Shown here: piece after piece, positions 16,574 through 25,412 of the stretch
How the letters are laid out: each line of letters opens with the position of its first letter
Position numbering within the stretch: the first letter of the stretch is position 1
NCBI GenBank assembly: GCA_038316335.1
Contig: JBBQAM010000013.1
Coordinates: 13,647-77,646, forward strand
Direction: 5' to 3'
Source: JALHST01 sp038316335
GTDB lineage: Bacteria; Bacteroidota; Bacteroidia; Flavobacteriales; Flavobacteriaceae
Length of the DNA: 64,000 bases
Translations under genes and position numbers: made by a program
Notes under the pieces: model-generated
The model's database searches: none
Seen by the model: the letters and a program-made list of their open reading frames with translations, nothing else
What the model was told of the DNA's origin: nothing

Positions 16574-17158
16574 TTACGGCATAACTACTGTATCGATGGC
16601 ATGTATGATTCCGTTTGAAGCTGGTACATCGGCCATAATGACCGTAGCCATTCCACCTTTAGAATCGGTAAGGGTAACTTTACCGTTTACCAAGCTTAGG
16701 CTGATTTTTCCACCATTTACTGTGGTAACCTCAAAAACCCCATTATTGGCTTTAATCGCATCTACCACTGCAGCGGCATTAAAAGAACCTGCAACGACAT
16801 GATAGGTCAATATACCACTTAACGTGGCCTTATTTGAAGGTTCCAATAAAGTTGCAATTGTGCCATCAGGCAATTTGGCAAACACATCATTGGTAGGAGC
16901 AAAAACAGTAAACGGACCTTTCCCGTTCAAAGTTTCGACAAGATCCGCGGCCTTAACGGCGGCCACCAAGGTTGAAAAATTCTCGTTTCCTGCCGCGACG
17001 CCAACAATGGTAGGAGTCTCCTCAAGGTTGATGGCATTTGACGGTTCTGAATTCATGGCAGTTTCATTCGAGTTCGGCATTTCTTTTTTTGTTTCCCCAC
17101 AGCCCATAATCAAAAGGCCAGCGAAAGACATCGTTGCAATCGTTTTAAACATTTTCAT
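16574..17158 (-). CDS. Fasciclin (FAS1) domain lipoprotein
   Basis: A 194-residue exported lipoprotein. The ATG at 17158 gives a short signal sequence ending in LLIMGCGE, so the lipobox cysteine is near residue 19. An upstream ATG at 17197 would add 13 residues before the signal and is not preferred. After an acidic Asn/Ser-rich linker comes one FAS1 domain (about 58-194) with FSTLVAAVKAADLVETLNG, GPFTVFAPTNDVFAKLP, ILTYHVVAG and the final GIIHAIDTVVMP. FAS1 domains mediate adhesion. The inverted repeat at 17220-17247 upstream of this gene also occurs before the photolyase operon. Confidence 0.9.
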   Translation of the reverse strand: MKMFKTIATMSFAGLLIMGCGETKKEMPNSNETAMNSEPSNAINLEETPTIVGVAAGNENFSTLVAAVKAADLVETLNGKGPFTVFAPTNDVFAKLPDGTIATLLEPSNKATLSGILTYHVVAGSFNAAAVVDAIKANNGVFEVTTVNGGKISLSLVNGKVTLTDSKGGMATVIMADVPASNGIIHAIDTVVMP

Positions 17159-17219
17159 AACTTTTTTTTTTAAATTCATGTAAAAGTAAACGAACAAAAA
17201 CGCAATTGTCTTAAATTTT

Positions 17220-17247
17220 GTTTAAATTTTTACATTATTTGTTAAAC
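17220..17247 (-). promoter_or_regulatory. Operator-like inverted repeat upstream of the fasciclin gene
   Basis: In the direction of the fasciclin gene this reads TTGTTTAAC, 14 nt, TTTAAACAA, with half-sites at 17241-17247 and 17220-17226 and a start-to-start distance of 21 bp. The same half-sites with the same spacing precede the SRPBCC-SDR-photolyase operon at 57489-57516. The promoter itself is less clear; TACTTTTA lies nearer the gene. Confidence 0.55.
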
Positions 17248-17389
17248 AAAAAAGTTTTTAGAGGGCCTATCCTTTTTGCACGCTGCCTAGGTCGGCCGCA
17301 TAATGATCTATTCTATTAAAAAACTGCTGAGAGTATGCGATGATCCCATCAAATTCCCTATTTTTAAAAAATGACTAAAACGATATTCT

Positions 17390-18934
17390 ATGAAACAAAT
17401 GTTACTCCTTATTGCGATTGCATTCCTGCAATTTTCCCCATCAAATGTGTATTCACAAAAAAAGAAAGAAGATAGGGCAGCAAGCCCGATGAAAACTTCC
17501 CATAATAATGAACGGCACCTTCCGATCGATACGATTGTGACCACACAGCACAGTGTCACGGTCAACGGAACTGCCTTTCAATATACTGCACAAACTGGGA
17601 CACAACCTGTTTGGGATGAGGCTGGAAAACCAATTGCTTCGTTACATTATACATATTATACACGCAATGATGTCAAGGATCGGGCAGCGCGTCCATTATT
17701 GATATCCTTTAATGGGGGACCCGGTTCGGGATCTGTTTGGATGCATTTGGCCTATACGGGTCCACGAATCCTCAATATTGATGACGAGGGGTACCCTGTA
17801 CAGCCTTATGGGGTCAAGGAAAATCCTTTTTCGGTATTGGATGTCACTGATATCGTGTATGTAAATCCAGCCAATACGGGCTATAGTCGTACTATTCCTG
17901 AATCAGGGGACGAAGTAGATCGCAAAAAGTTCTTCGGTATAAATGCCGATATCAAATACCTGGCGGAATGGTTGAACACCTTTGTCACTCGCAACAATCG
18001 CTGGCGTTCACCCAAATATATCATTGGTGAAAGTTACGGCGGGCCCCGCGTCATGGGCTTATCATTGGCATTGCAAAACCAGCAGTGGATGTATTTGAAC
18101 GGAGTTATCCTGGTTTCCCCTGCCGATTATAAAATCATTCGAAACGAAGGGCCTGTTGCCGAGGCGATCAATCTTCCTTATTATACTGCGGCGGCATGGC
18201 ATCATAAGGCGCTCCCTGCAGAACTACAACAAAAGGATTTACTGGAAATATTGCCAGGCTCTGAAGATTACACTATCAATACCCTGATACCCGCACTAGC
18301 GAAAGGCGGATTTATAAGTGATGCAGAACGTAATTCGGTGGCAGAAAAAATGGCCTTATATACCGGTCTTTCTAAAAAAGAAATTTTAGACCAGAACCTT
18401 AACGTACCGACCGATTATTTCTGGAAGCATTTATTGAATGATCGCGGATATACGATCGGCAGATTGGATAGTCGTTATTTGGGCATCGATCGTCAAGCGG
18501 CTGGAATGGAACCTGATTACAGCGCAGAGCTCACCTCTTGGCTCCACAGTTTTACCCCGGCAATCAATTATTATCTACAGGAAGAACTCAAGTTTAAGAC
18601 TGATATTAAATATAATATGTTTGGGCCGGTTCACCCATGGGACAACTCGGATGAAGAGACGCGAGAGAATCTGCGCCAGGCCATGGCCCAAAATCCGTAT
18701 CTAAATGTGCTGATACAATCGGGCTATTATGATGGTGCAACTACGTATTTTAATTCAAAATATTTAATGTGGCAGGTCGATCCAAGTGGTCGTATGCGTG
18801 ATCGTTTTGAATTTAAGGGCTATCGTTCCGGTCACATGATGTATTTACGTCATGAAGATCTTAAACAAGCCAATAACGATATACGCGCATTTATTGATCG
18901 CACCCAGGCTAACGGGAAAAGCGCCAAGTATTAA
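17390..18934 (+). CDS. Secreted serine carboxypeptidase-like peptidase, family S10
   Basis: A 514-residue alpha/beta-hydrolase-fold peptidase with a signal peptide (about 1-22, ending VYSQ). The oxyanion-hole region ISFNGGPGSGSVWMH is near 105-119. The nucleophile serine is in GESYGGPR near residue 210, and the catalytic aspartate is in SGYYDGATTYF near 445. The histidine is in GYRSGHMMYLR near 483. This is the full triad of S10 carboxypeptidases, which remove C-terminal residues at acid pH. Bacterial members of this type are commonly exported. It stands alone, downstream of a divergent fasciclin gene. Confidence 0.88.
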   Translation: MKQMLLLIAIAFLQFSPSNVYSQKKKEDRAASPMKTSHNNERHLPIDTIVTTQHSVTVNGTAFQYTAQTGTQPVWDEAGKPIASLHYTYYTRNDVKDRAARPLLISFNGGPGSGSVWMHLAYTGPRILNIDDEGYPVQPYGVKENPFSVLDVTDIVYVNPANTGYSRTIPESGDEVDRKKFFGINADIKYLAEWLNTFVTRNNRWRSPKYIIGESYGGPRVMGLSLALQNQQWMYLNGVILVSPADYKIIRNEGPVAEAINLPYYTAAAWHHKALPAELQQKDLLEILPGSEDYTINTLIPALAKGGFISDAERNSVAEKMALYTGLSKKEILDQNLNVPTDYFWKHLLNDRGYTIGRLDSRYLGIDRQAAGMEPDYSAELTSWLHSFTPAINYYLQEELKFKTDIKYNMFGPVHPWDNSDEETRENLRQAMAQNPYLNVLIQSGYYDGATTYFNSKYLMWQVDPSGRMRDRFEFKGYRSGHMMYLRHEDLKQANNDIRAFIDRTQANGKSAKY

Positions 18935-18970
18935 TGCAACATTGTCCGCGATCTTGTCAAATTAGTGACC

Positions 18971-18995
18971 ACTCGATCCAAGGTGACTATCGAGT
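18971..18995. repeat. Inverted repeat ACTCGAT-N11-ATCGAGT
   Basis: Perfect 7-bp arms at 18971-18977 and 18989-18995 lie in the short gap between the S10 peptidase and nitrilase genes. No T-run follows, so it looks more like a protein-binding site or mRNA hairpin than a terminator. Confidence 0.35.
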
Positions 18996-19030
18996 AACTA
19001 TTTGGTTATCGTACCTCTAAGCCGTTCATA

Positions 19031-19951
19031 ATGAAGGTCAAAGTTGGCGTAATACAGGAGTCCCCTGAATTCTTTAACAAGGAAAAAACGCTCCAAAAGA
19101 TAGAGAAATTAACGGCGACCCATGCAAAACAGGGTTGCCAATTGTTGGTCTTTCCGGAGTCATTTGTTCCTGGATATCCCAGGGGGTTTGATTTTGGGGC
19201 TAAAATTGGCAGTCGCAGCGAGGAAGGTAGGAAATTGTTTGCCGAATTTGCAGCCAACAGCATCGTTATACCAAGTATCGATATTGTGCGGTTGGAACGC
19301 TTGGCCCAAAAAGAAAAGGTGTATTTGGTCATTGGGGTAACCGAAAAAAAGGCGCCAAGGGGTAGCTTGTACTGTTCAATGGTATACATTTCCCCTACCA
19401 AAGGATTATTGGGCATACATCGGAAGATAAAACCAACTGGCACTGAAAGGCTCGTATGGGCCGAAGCTGACGGGGAATCGCTTGTTACCTTCAATACGAA
19501 GATCGGCATATTAGGCGGTCTTATCTGCTGGGAGAATTATATGCCGCTAGCTCGTATGGCCATGTTTCAAAAGGGAGTTGAAATTTATGTGGCCCCAACT
19601 GCCGACGCACGGGATCAGTGGACTGCCACTATGCAACATATTGCCCTCGAAGGCCGCTGTTTTGTTCTGGGTTGCAACCAATATTATACAAAAGCGATGT
19701 ATCCTGAAGAATATCAAGGTCTCGTTCGTGATGAACCTGAAAATCTATGTCGTGGCGGCAGCATTATAATTTCGCCCATGGGCAAGATACTGGCAGGTCC
19801 GCTTTTCGATAGAGCAGGTGTACTTGTCGCAGAATTAGATCTAGAGGACATTCAAAAAAGCAAACTTGATTTTGATGTGATCGGACATTATGCGCGGAAC
19901 GATATTTTTGAATTAAAGGTGAATGGGCAACCGGAAACCCAATCGGAATAA
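19031..19951 (+). CDS. Nitrilase, carbon-nitrogen hydrolase family
   Basis: A 306-residue cytoplasmic enzyme with the complete Glu-Lys-Cys triad: Glu43 in FPESFVPGYP, Lys134 in HRKIKPTGTER and Cys166 in GGLICWENYMP. The PGYP after the glutamate and ICWENYMPL around the cysteine mark the true nitrilase branch (EC 3.5.5), which hydrolyses organic nitriles to acids and ammonia, rather than the amidase or glutaminase branches. Length is close to the usual value for the branch. The natural nitrile is unknown. No neighbouring gene indicates a nitrile pathway. Confidence 0.88.
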   Translation: MKVKVGVIQESPEFFNKEKTLQKIEKLTATHAKQGCQLLVFPESFVPGYPRGFDFGAKIGSRSEEGRKLFAEFAANSIVIPSIDIVRLERLAQKEKVYLVIGVTEKKAPRGSLYCSMVYISPTKGLLGIHRKIKPTGTERLVWAEADGESLVTFNTKIGILGGLICWENYMPLARMAMFQKGVEIYVAPTADARDQWTATMQHIALEGRCFVLGCNQYYTKAMYPEEYQGLVRDEPENLCRGGSIIISPMGKILAGPLFDRAGVLVAELDLEDIQKSKLDFDVIGHYARNDIFELKVNGQPETQSE

Positions 19952-20058
19952 AAACACCTTGTAGGGTCTGGCCGATTAGTACAACGACAAAATCAATCGG
20001 TCAAAGAGGCCATTGAACAGATAAGTAACTATATTTATAAAGTTTCTAACGACAAGAT

Positions 20059-21347
20059 ATGCATACTAATTTCAAAGTTCTATTCGGGATTGTTTTATTT
20101 TTTTGCCTACCTACCAGTTTGTTTGCGCAAAATTTTCTCTATGGAGACCCACTTCCCGATGCTCCTGAGCTTGCAGCACGCGGCGATTACCCAGTCGGAG
20201 TGCGCACATTGGGCCTGGTCAATAAGAATCAAATCGATATTTTACATTCAAAAGATGGGGTTGATCCTCTGTATGACCGCCCGTTAACGATTGAAATTTG
20301 GTATCCGGCGGTTTTGCCATCAAATTCCCAAGCTTCGGTAACCTATGACGAGTATATGGGTACTGCCGGAGACAGTCTGCGTCCGTTGATCCCATTTACT
20401 TTTAAGGGCAGGGCTCTTCGCGACGCCGTGCCGGTTACTTCCGAAGGTAGTTTTCCCTTGGTCGTAGTCTCCCATGGCTATGTAGGATCACGATACCTGA
20501 TGACCTACCTAACTGAGAATTTAGCATCAAAAGGGTATGTTGTTGTTGCCATCGACCATACAGATTCTACCTTTAAGGACGCCAGTGCTTTTTACAGTAC
20601 CTTATTGAATCGATCAAAGGATATTCGTTTCGTCATAAATGAGATGGCTGCTTTAAGCAAGAAAGGAAGCAACCAATTTCTTTCAGGGCTGGTCGATGCA
20701 GATAACACCGCCATTGTCGGTTATTCAATGGGAGGATATGGCGTATTAAACACAGCCGGTGCAGGCTATAGTGATGGCATGACCCAATTTTTTGCGGGGA
20801 TGACCGGCGGTAGTTCTGCCATTGGCGCGCTTGCCGCTAGTAATCCTGAATACCAAAAGCTTGTCGACCCAAGGATCAAAGCCGTGGTCGCTTTTGCCCC
20901 CTGGGGGATGGAACGAGGTGTTTGGGATGCTGAAGGATTAAAAGGTTTAAAAACACCTACTTTCTTTGTTGCCGGAAGCCAAGACGATATTTCGGGATAT
21001 GAGAAGGGTATTAAGGCGATCTATTCAGGTGCCGTGAATGCCGATCGCTATTTATTGACCTATAAAAATGCACGACATAATATTGCCCCTAACCCACCCC
21101 CCCTGAATCGCTGGCCCCGGGTCTGAATATAAACGAATATTATCGCTACGCCGATGCTGCCTGGGATCAACGCAAGATCAACAATATCAACCAGCATTTT
21201 GTGACCACTTTCCTTGGTATCTATCTAAAGCAAAAGGATTTTTATAAATACCTCGAAATTCAAGAAGATTCGAATGAAAAAGATTGGACAGGTTTTAAAC
21301 CAAGATCGTCAACCGGTATGGTACTCCTTCATGCAATGCCCGAATAA
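20059..21347 (+). pseudogene. Exported alpha/beta hydrolase broken by a frameshift in a C-run
   Basis: A signal peptide (about 1-23) and an alpha/beta-hydrolase domain like those of PAF-acetylhydrolases and dienelactone hydrolases. The motifs are VVSHGYVGSR near 136-145, the nucleophile elbow GYSMGGYG near 222-229, and a late GSQDD. Frame 1 stops at 21126. The reading frame that continues the protein (from 21102, PESLAPGLNINEYYRYADAA to VLLHAMPE, stop at 21345-21347) is shifted by one base. The shift falls in a run of seven C at 21097-21103; an eighth C would restore about 429 residues. The histidine in NARHNIAP lies before the break. This is either a real one-base deletion, phase variation, or a sequencing error in a homopolymer. 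Confidence 0.8.
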
Positions 21348-21486
21348 ATACGTACGTAGCTATTATGGGCAGATCCTGATTAAATTCTAGACTTATTTTG
21401 CGTATTCTACCTATGAACCCTTGGCGGATGATTCGTATACACTGGTAATGATTTTAAATTGGGATGGCCCTTAACAAAAGATAAAA

Positions 21487-21954
21487 GTGGAACCAAAAAA
21501 ATTTATAAGAAGCTTGCGCATTATACATTGGTGCTTCCTCACCGCCTTGTTGGTGTTAACAATATACGTTTATAAGGATAGAACAGGTTTTAGGGTCGGG
21601 ACGCCTGGAATTAAGGATGATTATCTTTTTCTTGTGCCCCTAGCGGCGCTTTTCGGGTATTTTGGAAGTCAATTACGCTATCGCAATGAAATGCGGCACA
21701 TTTCATCGGGGGAATCACTCCAACAAAAATTAAGAAAATATCAAAAAGCAACCCTACTTAAATATATCCTAATAGAAGTACCTGGCTTTTTGGCGCTTTA
21801 TGCATTTTATAAAACCGACACGGCTCTATACTTTGTAATCGCCATTTGTTTAGTTGCTTATTTGTTCGTGCAGGGACCAAAAAAAAGCCGCTTAATCAAT
21901 GAGGTACCATTTAGCTTGGAGGAAAAAAAACTATTTGATACATTACAGTCGTAA
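21487..21954 (+). CDS. Membrane protein of unknown function
   Basis: A 155-residue protein starting with GTG at 21487. Hydrophobic segments are at about 14-28, 46-59, 90-108 and 110-127, so four membrane passes are likely. The loop after the second contains RYRNEMRHISSGESLQQKLRKYQKA in two overlapping parts, which is strongly basic and probably cytoplasmic. I do not recognise the family. The SGNH hydrolase gene starts 15 bp downstream, so the two are probably co-transcribed. Confidence 0.65.
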   Translation: MEPKKFIRSLRIIHWCFLTALLVLTIYVYKDRTGFRVGTPGIKDDYLFLVPLAALFGYFGSQLRYRNEMRHISSGESLQQKLRKYQKATLLKYILIEVPGFLALYAFYKTDTALYFVIAICLVAYLFVQGPKKSRLINEVPFSLEEKKLFDTLQS

Positions 21955-21969
21955 TCAAGAGCAGGTATT

Positions 21970-22665
21970 ATGAAAAAAATAAAATTCATGCTATTATCCC
22001 TCCTAACCTTCTTAGGAATTTCGCAAAATATGCAGTCCCAGGATTGGGCCAATCTTGAAATGTTCAAGGAAGCCAATGCAGCGCTTTCCGCACCAGAAGC
22101 AGGTGAAAATCGGGTCGTTTTTATGGGCAATTCGATAACGATTGGTTGGTTGAATACGCGTCCTGAATTTTTTCAGGAGCACCCTTATATTGACCGGGGA
22201 ATCAGTGGGCAGACTACGCCACAAATGCTTTTGCGTTTTCGCCAAGATGTGATCGATCTCAAACCCAAAGTTGTTGTCATACTCGCCGGAACCAATGATA
22301 TTGCGGGGAATACAGGCCCAATGACCCTCGAACAAATACTTGATAATCTTAAATCCATGGCTGAATTGGCACGTCAGAACCAGATAAAAGTAGTACTGTC
22401 ATCAGTTTTACCGGCCTATGATTATCCATGGCGCCCTGGATTACATCCTGATGAAAAAATTCCGGCGTTGAATGAATTGATAAAGGATTATGCCGAAAAT
22501 AATGGTATTGTGTATCTTGATTATTATACAGCCATGGCCGATGAACGAAACGGACTCCCAAAACGGTATGCCGAAGACGGCGTACACCCCACTTCCGAAG
22601 GCTATTCAGTGATGGAACCTATGGTAGTAGCTGCCATTGCAAAGGCTTTGACCCAAAAAAAGTAA
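21970..22665 (+). CDS. Exported SGNH/GDSL-family hydrolase
   Basis: A 231-residue esterase or acetylesterase-type enzyme with a signal peptide (about 1-22, ending MQSQD). The SGNH blocks are all visible: the nucleophile serine in VVFMGNSITIGW near 50-61, glycine in GISGQTT near 78-84, asparagine in LAGTNDIAG near 106-114, and the Asp-His pair in DGVHPTSEGY near 208-217. These proteins deacylate carbohydrates or lipids; the substrate cannot be assigned. The FAD oxidoreductase gene begins 19 bp downstream. Confidence 0.88.
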   Translation: MKKIKFMLLSLLTFLGISQNMQSQDWANLEMFKEANAALSAPEAGENRVVFMGNSITIGWLNTRPEFFQEHPYIDRGISGQTTPQMLLRFRQDVIDLKPKVVVILAGTNDIAGNTGPMTLEQILDNLKSMAELARQNQIKVVLSSVLPAYDYPWRPGLHPDEKIPALNELIKDYAENNGIVYLDYYTAMADERNGLPKRYAEDGVHPTSEGYSVMEPMVVAAIAKALTQKK

Positions 22666-22684
22666 TTATTTTCCAGTAGAAAAA

Positions 22685-24397
22685 TTGAATTTCGCGTTGC
22701 ACGATACCCCGAATAGCAAATCACCTGAATATTTTGATTCGATTATCATTGGATCGGGTGCCGGTGGCCTTGCGACGGCCATCTGCCTTGCACGGGAAGG
22801 TCAGAAGGTCCTGGTCTTGGAACAACACGACGTTCCAGGAGGATGGTGCCATAGTTTTTATCTGAAGGGCCATCGCTTCACGCCCGGGGTGCATTACGTT
22901 GGCCTATTGAATGAAGGTGAATCTACCAATGAACTCTACAAAGGGCTTGGAATCGCCAATGAACTTGTATTCTTCAGAATGAACCCCAATGGCTATGAAC
23001 ATTGTTGGATAGGGGATGAGCGATTTGATTTCCCATCTAGTCTGGAAGCACTTATTGATCGACTTTCCATTCGGTTTCCCAAGGAAAAAAAACGCATACA
23101 TACCTATCTTACATTGGTGCGAAATGTAAGTACCCAATTACAACTCATTCCGAAATTAAGCGGATTTTGGGAAAATATCACGGTGCCATTCCGTACGCGC
23201 CATATGGGAAAATTTGGACTTTTCAGCCTTCGTAGGGTTATCAATTGGCATATAAAGGATCCCCTACTAAAAAATATCCTCAACGTGCAATGCGGCGATC
23301 ATGGCCTGCAACCAAGAAAAGCAAGCTTCCCGTTGCATTGTGCTGTAATGGAACATTACTTTTATGGGGCCTATTACCCTATGGGCGGCGGCGGAGCGTT
23401 GATAAAATCGATGACCAACGCCATCAGGAGACATGGGGGGGAAATACGTACCCATCAAAGCGTGAAACACATCCTGATCGAGGGGGAACGGAAAAAAAAG
23501 GCAGTGGGCGTCGAACTCGAGGACGGTCGAACATGCTACGCCAAACATATTATTTCCAATGCTGACGTAGGCATGACCTATCTCAATCTGGTGGGCCAAG
23601 AACACCTAAGTAAAAAGCTGCTTAAAAAGTTACAGAAGACGAAATATTCCTGCACCTCCCTAATGCTATTTTTAACTGTTGCAATGGACTTGCGTGCAGC
23701 AGGACTTGACTCTGGAAATATCTGGCTAATGCCCAATGAGGATGCCGATGCACTTTATGATACGATGATGAAGGAGGATATTTTGAATGGAGAGACTTTC
23801 GGAGGCATGTTTATTAGTTGTACTAGCCTAAAGGACCCAACAAGTTTCGATGGCAGACACCATACTATCGAAGCAATAACCTACATCGATTACAAGGCAT
23901 TCGAACCTTTTGAAAATGAAGTTGGCGAGCGTTCGTTGGGGTATTTACAATTTAAGGAACAGTTGGTCCAAAAGATGTTGAACGGTCTAGAAAAGGTGGT
24001 CCCTGGAATACGTGACCATATTGTACATCATGCACTGGGAACACCGATTACCAATGAATATTATATCAATACGACCCGGGGAAATGTGTATGGTACCGAA
24101 AAGAGTCTACGGCATATCGGGCCATTTGCCTTCAAGGCCAAGAGCGAAATTGAAAATCTGTATTTATGCGGGGCTAGTATCCTATCACATGGTGTCGCCG
24201 GCGCCTCCCATTCTGGGGTGAATACGGCCGCATTGATATTGGGGAATAAACCAGACGACCTGCTTCAGCACGATAACACACAAGAACTTAGGATCTACGA
24301 AGCAGAGGATGCGTCTAATTATCCTGATTGGATGTTGAAAAAAATGGAGGTGAAGCGTTCCAAGGAAGCTTCCAGAAAAGAAAAACAATCGGTCTAA
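22685..24397 (+). CDS. FAD-dependent oxidoreductase, retinol saturase / carotenoid isomerase-like
   Basis: A 570-residue flavoprotein of the phytoene-desaturase superfamily. The dinucleotide-binding motif IIIGSGAGGLATAICLAREG lies at about 20-39. GGWCHSFYLKGHRFTPGVHY near 56-75 and the C-terminal LYLCGASILSHGVAGASHSG resemble all-trans-retinol 13,14-reductases and CrtH-like isomerases. The only start upstream of the FAD motif is a TTG at 22685; no ATG precedes that motif in frame. No carotenoid biosynthesis gene is adjacent. It probably shares a transcript with the SGNH hydrolase gene. The substrate is likely a polyene or other hydrophobic compound. Confidence 0.8.
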   Translation: MNFALHDTPNSKSPEYFDSIIIGSGAGGLATAICLAREGQKVLVLEQHDVPGGWCHSFYLKGHRFTPGVHYVGLLNEGESTNELYKGLGIANELVFFRMNPNGYEHCWIGDERFDFPSSLEALIDRLSIRFPKEKKRIHTYLTLVRNVSTQLQLIPKLSGFWENITVPFRTRHMGKFGLFSLRRVINWHIKDPLLKNILNVQCGDHGLQPRKASFPLHCAVMEHYFYGAYYPMGGGGALIKSMTNAIRRHGGEIRTHQSVKHILIEGERKKKAVGVELEDGRTCYAKHIISNADVGMTYLNLVGQEHLSKKLLKKLQKTKYSCTSLMLFLTVAMDLRAAGLDSGNIWLMPNEDADALYDTMMKEDILNGETFGGMFISCTSLKDPTSFDGRHHTIEAITYIDYKAFEPFENEVGERSLGYLQFKEQLVQKMLNGLEKVVPGIRDHIVHHALGTPITNEYYINTTRGNVYGTEKSLRHIGPFAFKAKSEIENLYLCGASILSHGVAGASHSGVNTAALILGNKPDDLLQHDNTQELRIYEAEDASNYPDWMLKKMEVKRSKEASRKEKQSV

Positions 24398-24435
24398 TCG
24401 CTACCATGCGTAATTTGGTAAATCTTTAAGAATAC

Positions 24436-25329
24436 CTATCCATTAAATAGCAAAGGGAAGAACTTACCTTGCATTTTACCACCCTTGGGAATCGGGGGCA
24501 CCCCTTTCAATAATTCATCATCGGTATTGCTAATCGTCCCATCGGCGAAGACGTTTAGGACAAATGCCCTCCTACTTTGATTCGAGGTGTTTTCATAAGA
24601 GCCATGCACCATTAAAGGATGATGAAACGTGGCATACCCTTTTTTTAATTCGATGGGAACGGGTTTAAACGCATCCAATTGGTCGGGGGTCAGGTAATCT
24701 TTGATACCTTCCATGTTTCCAGCCAATTCAGGGGCATTCAATAAGCCCCATGTGTGGCTTTTTGGGATGTAATAAAGACATCCGTTTGCCGTACTCGCAT
24801 CGTCAAGTCCCGTCCAACACGTTAGATGTTGCATAGCAACAGTTCGGGTCCAATACGAATAATCCTGATGCCAAGCCACTACCCCGCCGTGTTTTGCCGG
24901 TTTATAAAAAAGCTGGTCGTGCCAAAAACGAATGGGCTTATTCCCCAATAATTGGTGGGCGGCCATCAGAAAAGCTGGATTCCATAATGCATCGTGAAAA
25001 CCCTCGGTAATTCGCCAATGGCCCAATGAATGAAATAAAACCGAATTTGGATCACTTGATTCATTGCTATGAAATTCGTAGAACAAATGATGACCAGGGT
25101 GTTTCGGGTCCATAACTTCTTGGAGTTCTTTCCGTAAAATGGCGATTTGCGAATCCTCCAACAATTTTATTCCTGATACATAACCAAATTCATGAAAATG
25201 TACTACCTGATCATCGGTCAACCGATAGGCTTCCCAATCTGATTTGCTTTTGGGCATCTTAAAGAGTTTAGATACCAGTTCATGTCTTTCCGCAAGATCC
25301 CTAAATGATGACTTATTTCCCATATACAC
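24436..25329 (-). CDS. Phytanoyl-CoA dioxygenase (PhyH) family protein
   Basis: A 297-residue non-haem iron, 2-oxoglutarate-dependent oxygenase. The iron facial triad is His154 and Asp156 in VAWHQDYSYW and His242 in MVHGSYENTS. Arg253 or Arg254 is placed to bind 2-oxoglutarate. An ATG at 25323 is an equally good start. PhyH proteins hydroxylate diverse small molecules, including ectoine and acyl chains; the substrate here is not evident. The gene lies 83 bp downstream of the FAH-family gene on the same strand, so a joint catabolic role is likely. Confidence 0.85.
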   Translation of the reverse strand: MYMGNKSSFRDLAERHELVSKLFKMPKSKSDWEAYRLTDDQVVHFHEFGYVSGIKLLEDSQIAILRKELQEVMDPKHPGHHLFYEFHSNESSDPNSVLFHSLGHWRITEGFHDALWNPAFLMAAHQLLGNKPIRFWHDQLFYKPAKHGGVVAWHQDYSYWTRTVAMQHLTCWTGLDDASTANGCLYYIPKSHTWGLLNAPELAGNMEGIKDYLTPDQLDAFKPVPIELKKGYATFHHPLMVHGSYENTSNQSRRAFVLNVFADGTISNTDDELLKGVPPIPKGGKMQGKFFPLLFNG

Positions 25330-25412
25330 GTTTTATTCCAATAAAATCGACTCTAGTTAGGGCTTTTTCTATTAATTATCAATTAAAACAAATGCCATCA
25401 GCCCTTGTATCA

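Noticed and set aside
16824..17183. Plus-strand frame of 119 codons over the fasciclin gene
   Set aside because: Shadow of the FAS1 lipoprotein, which has signal sequence, lipobox, domain motifs and its own terminator on the minus strand.
20059..21347. Programmed -1 frameshift as the main explanation for the split alpha/beta hydrolase
   Set aside because: The C-run alone could allow slippage, but no downstream stimulatory stem-loop or pseudoknot is apparent, and a homopolymer indel is simpler; kept only as a possibility.
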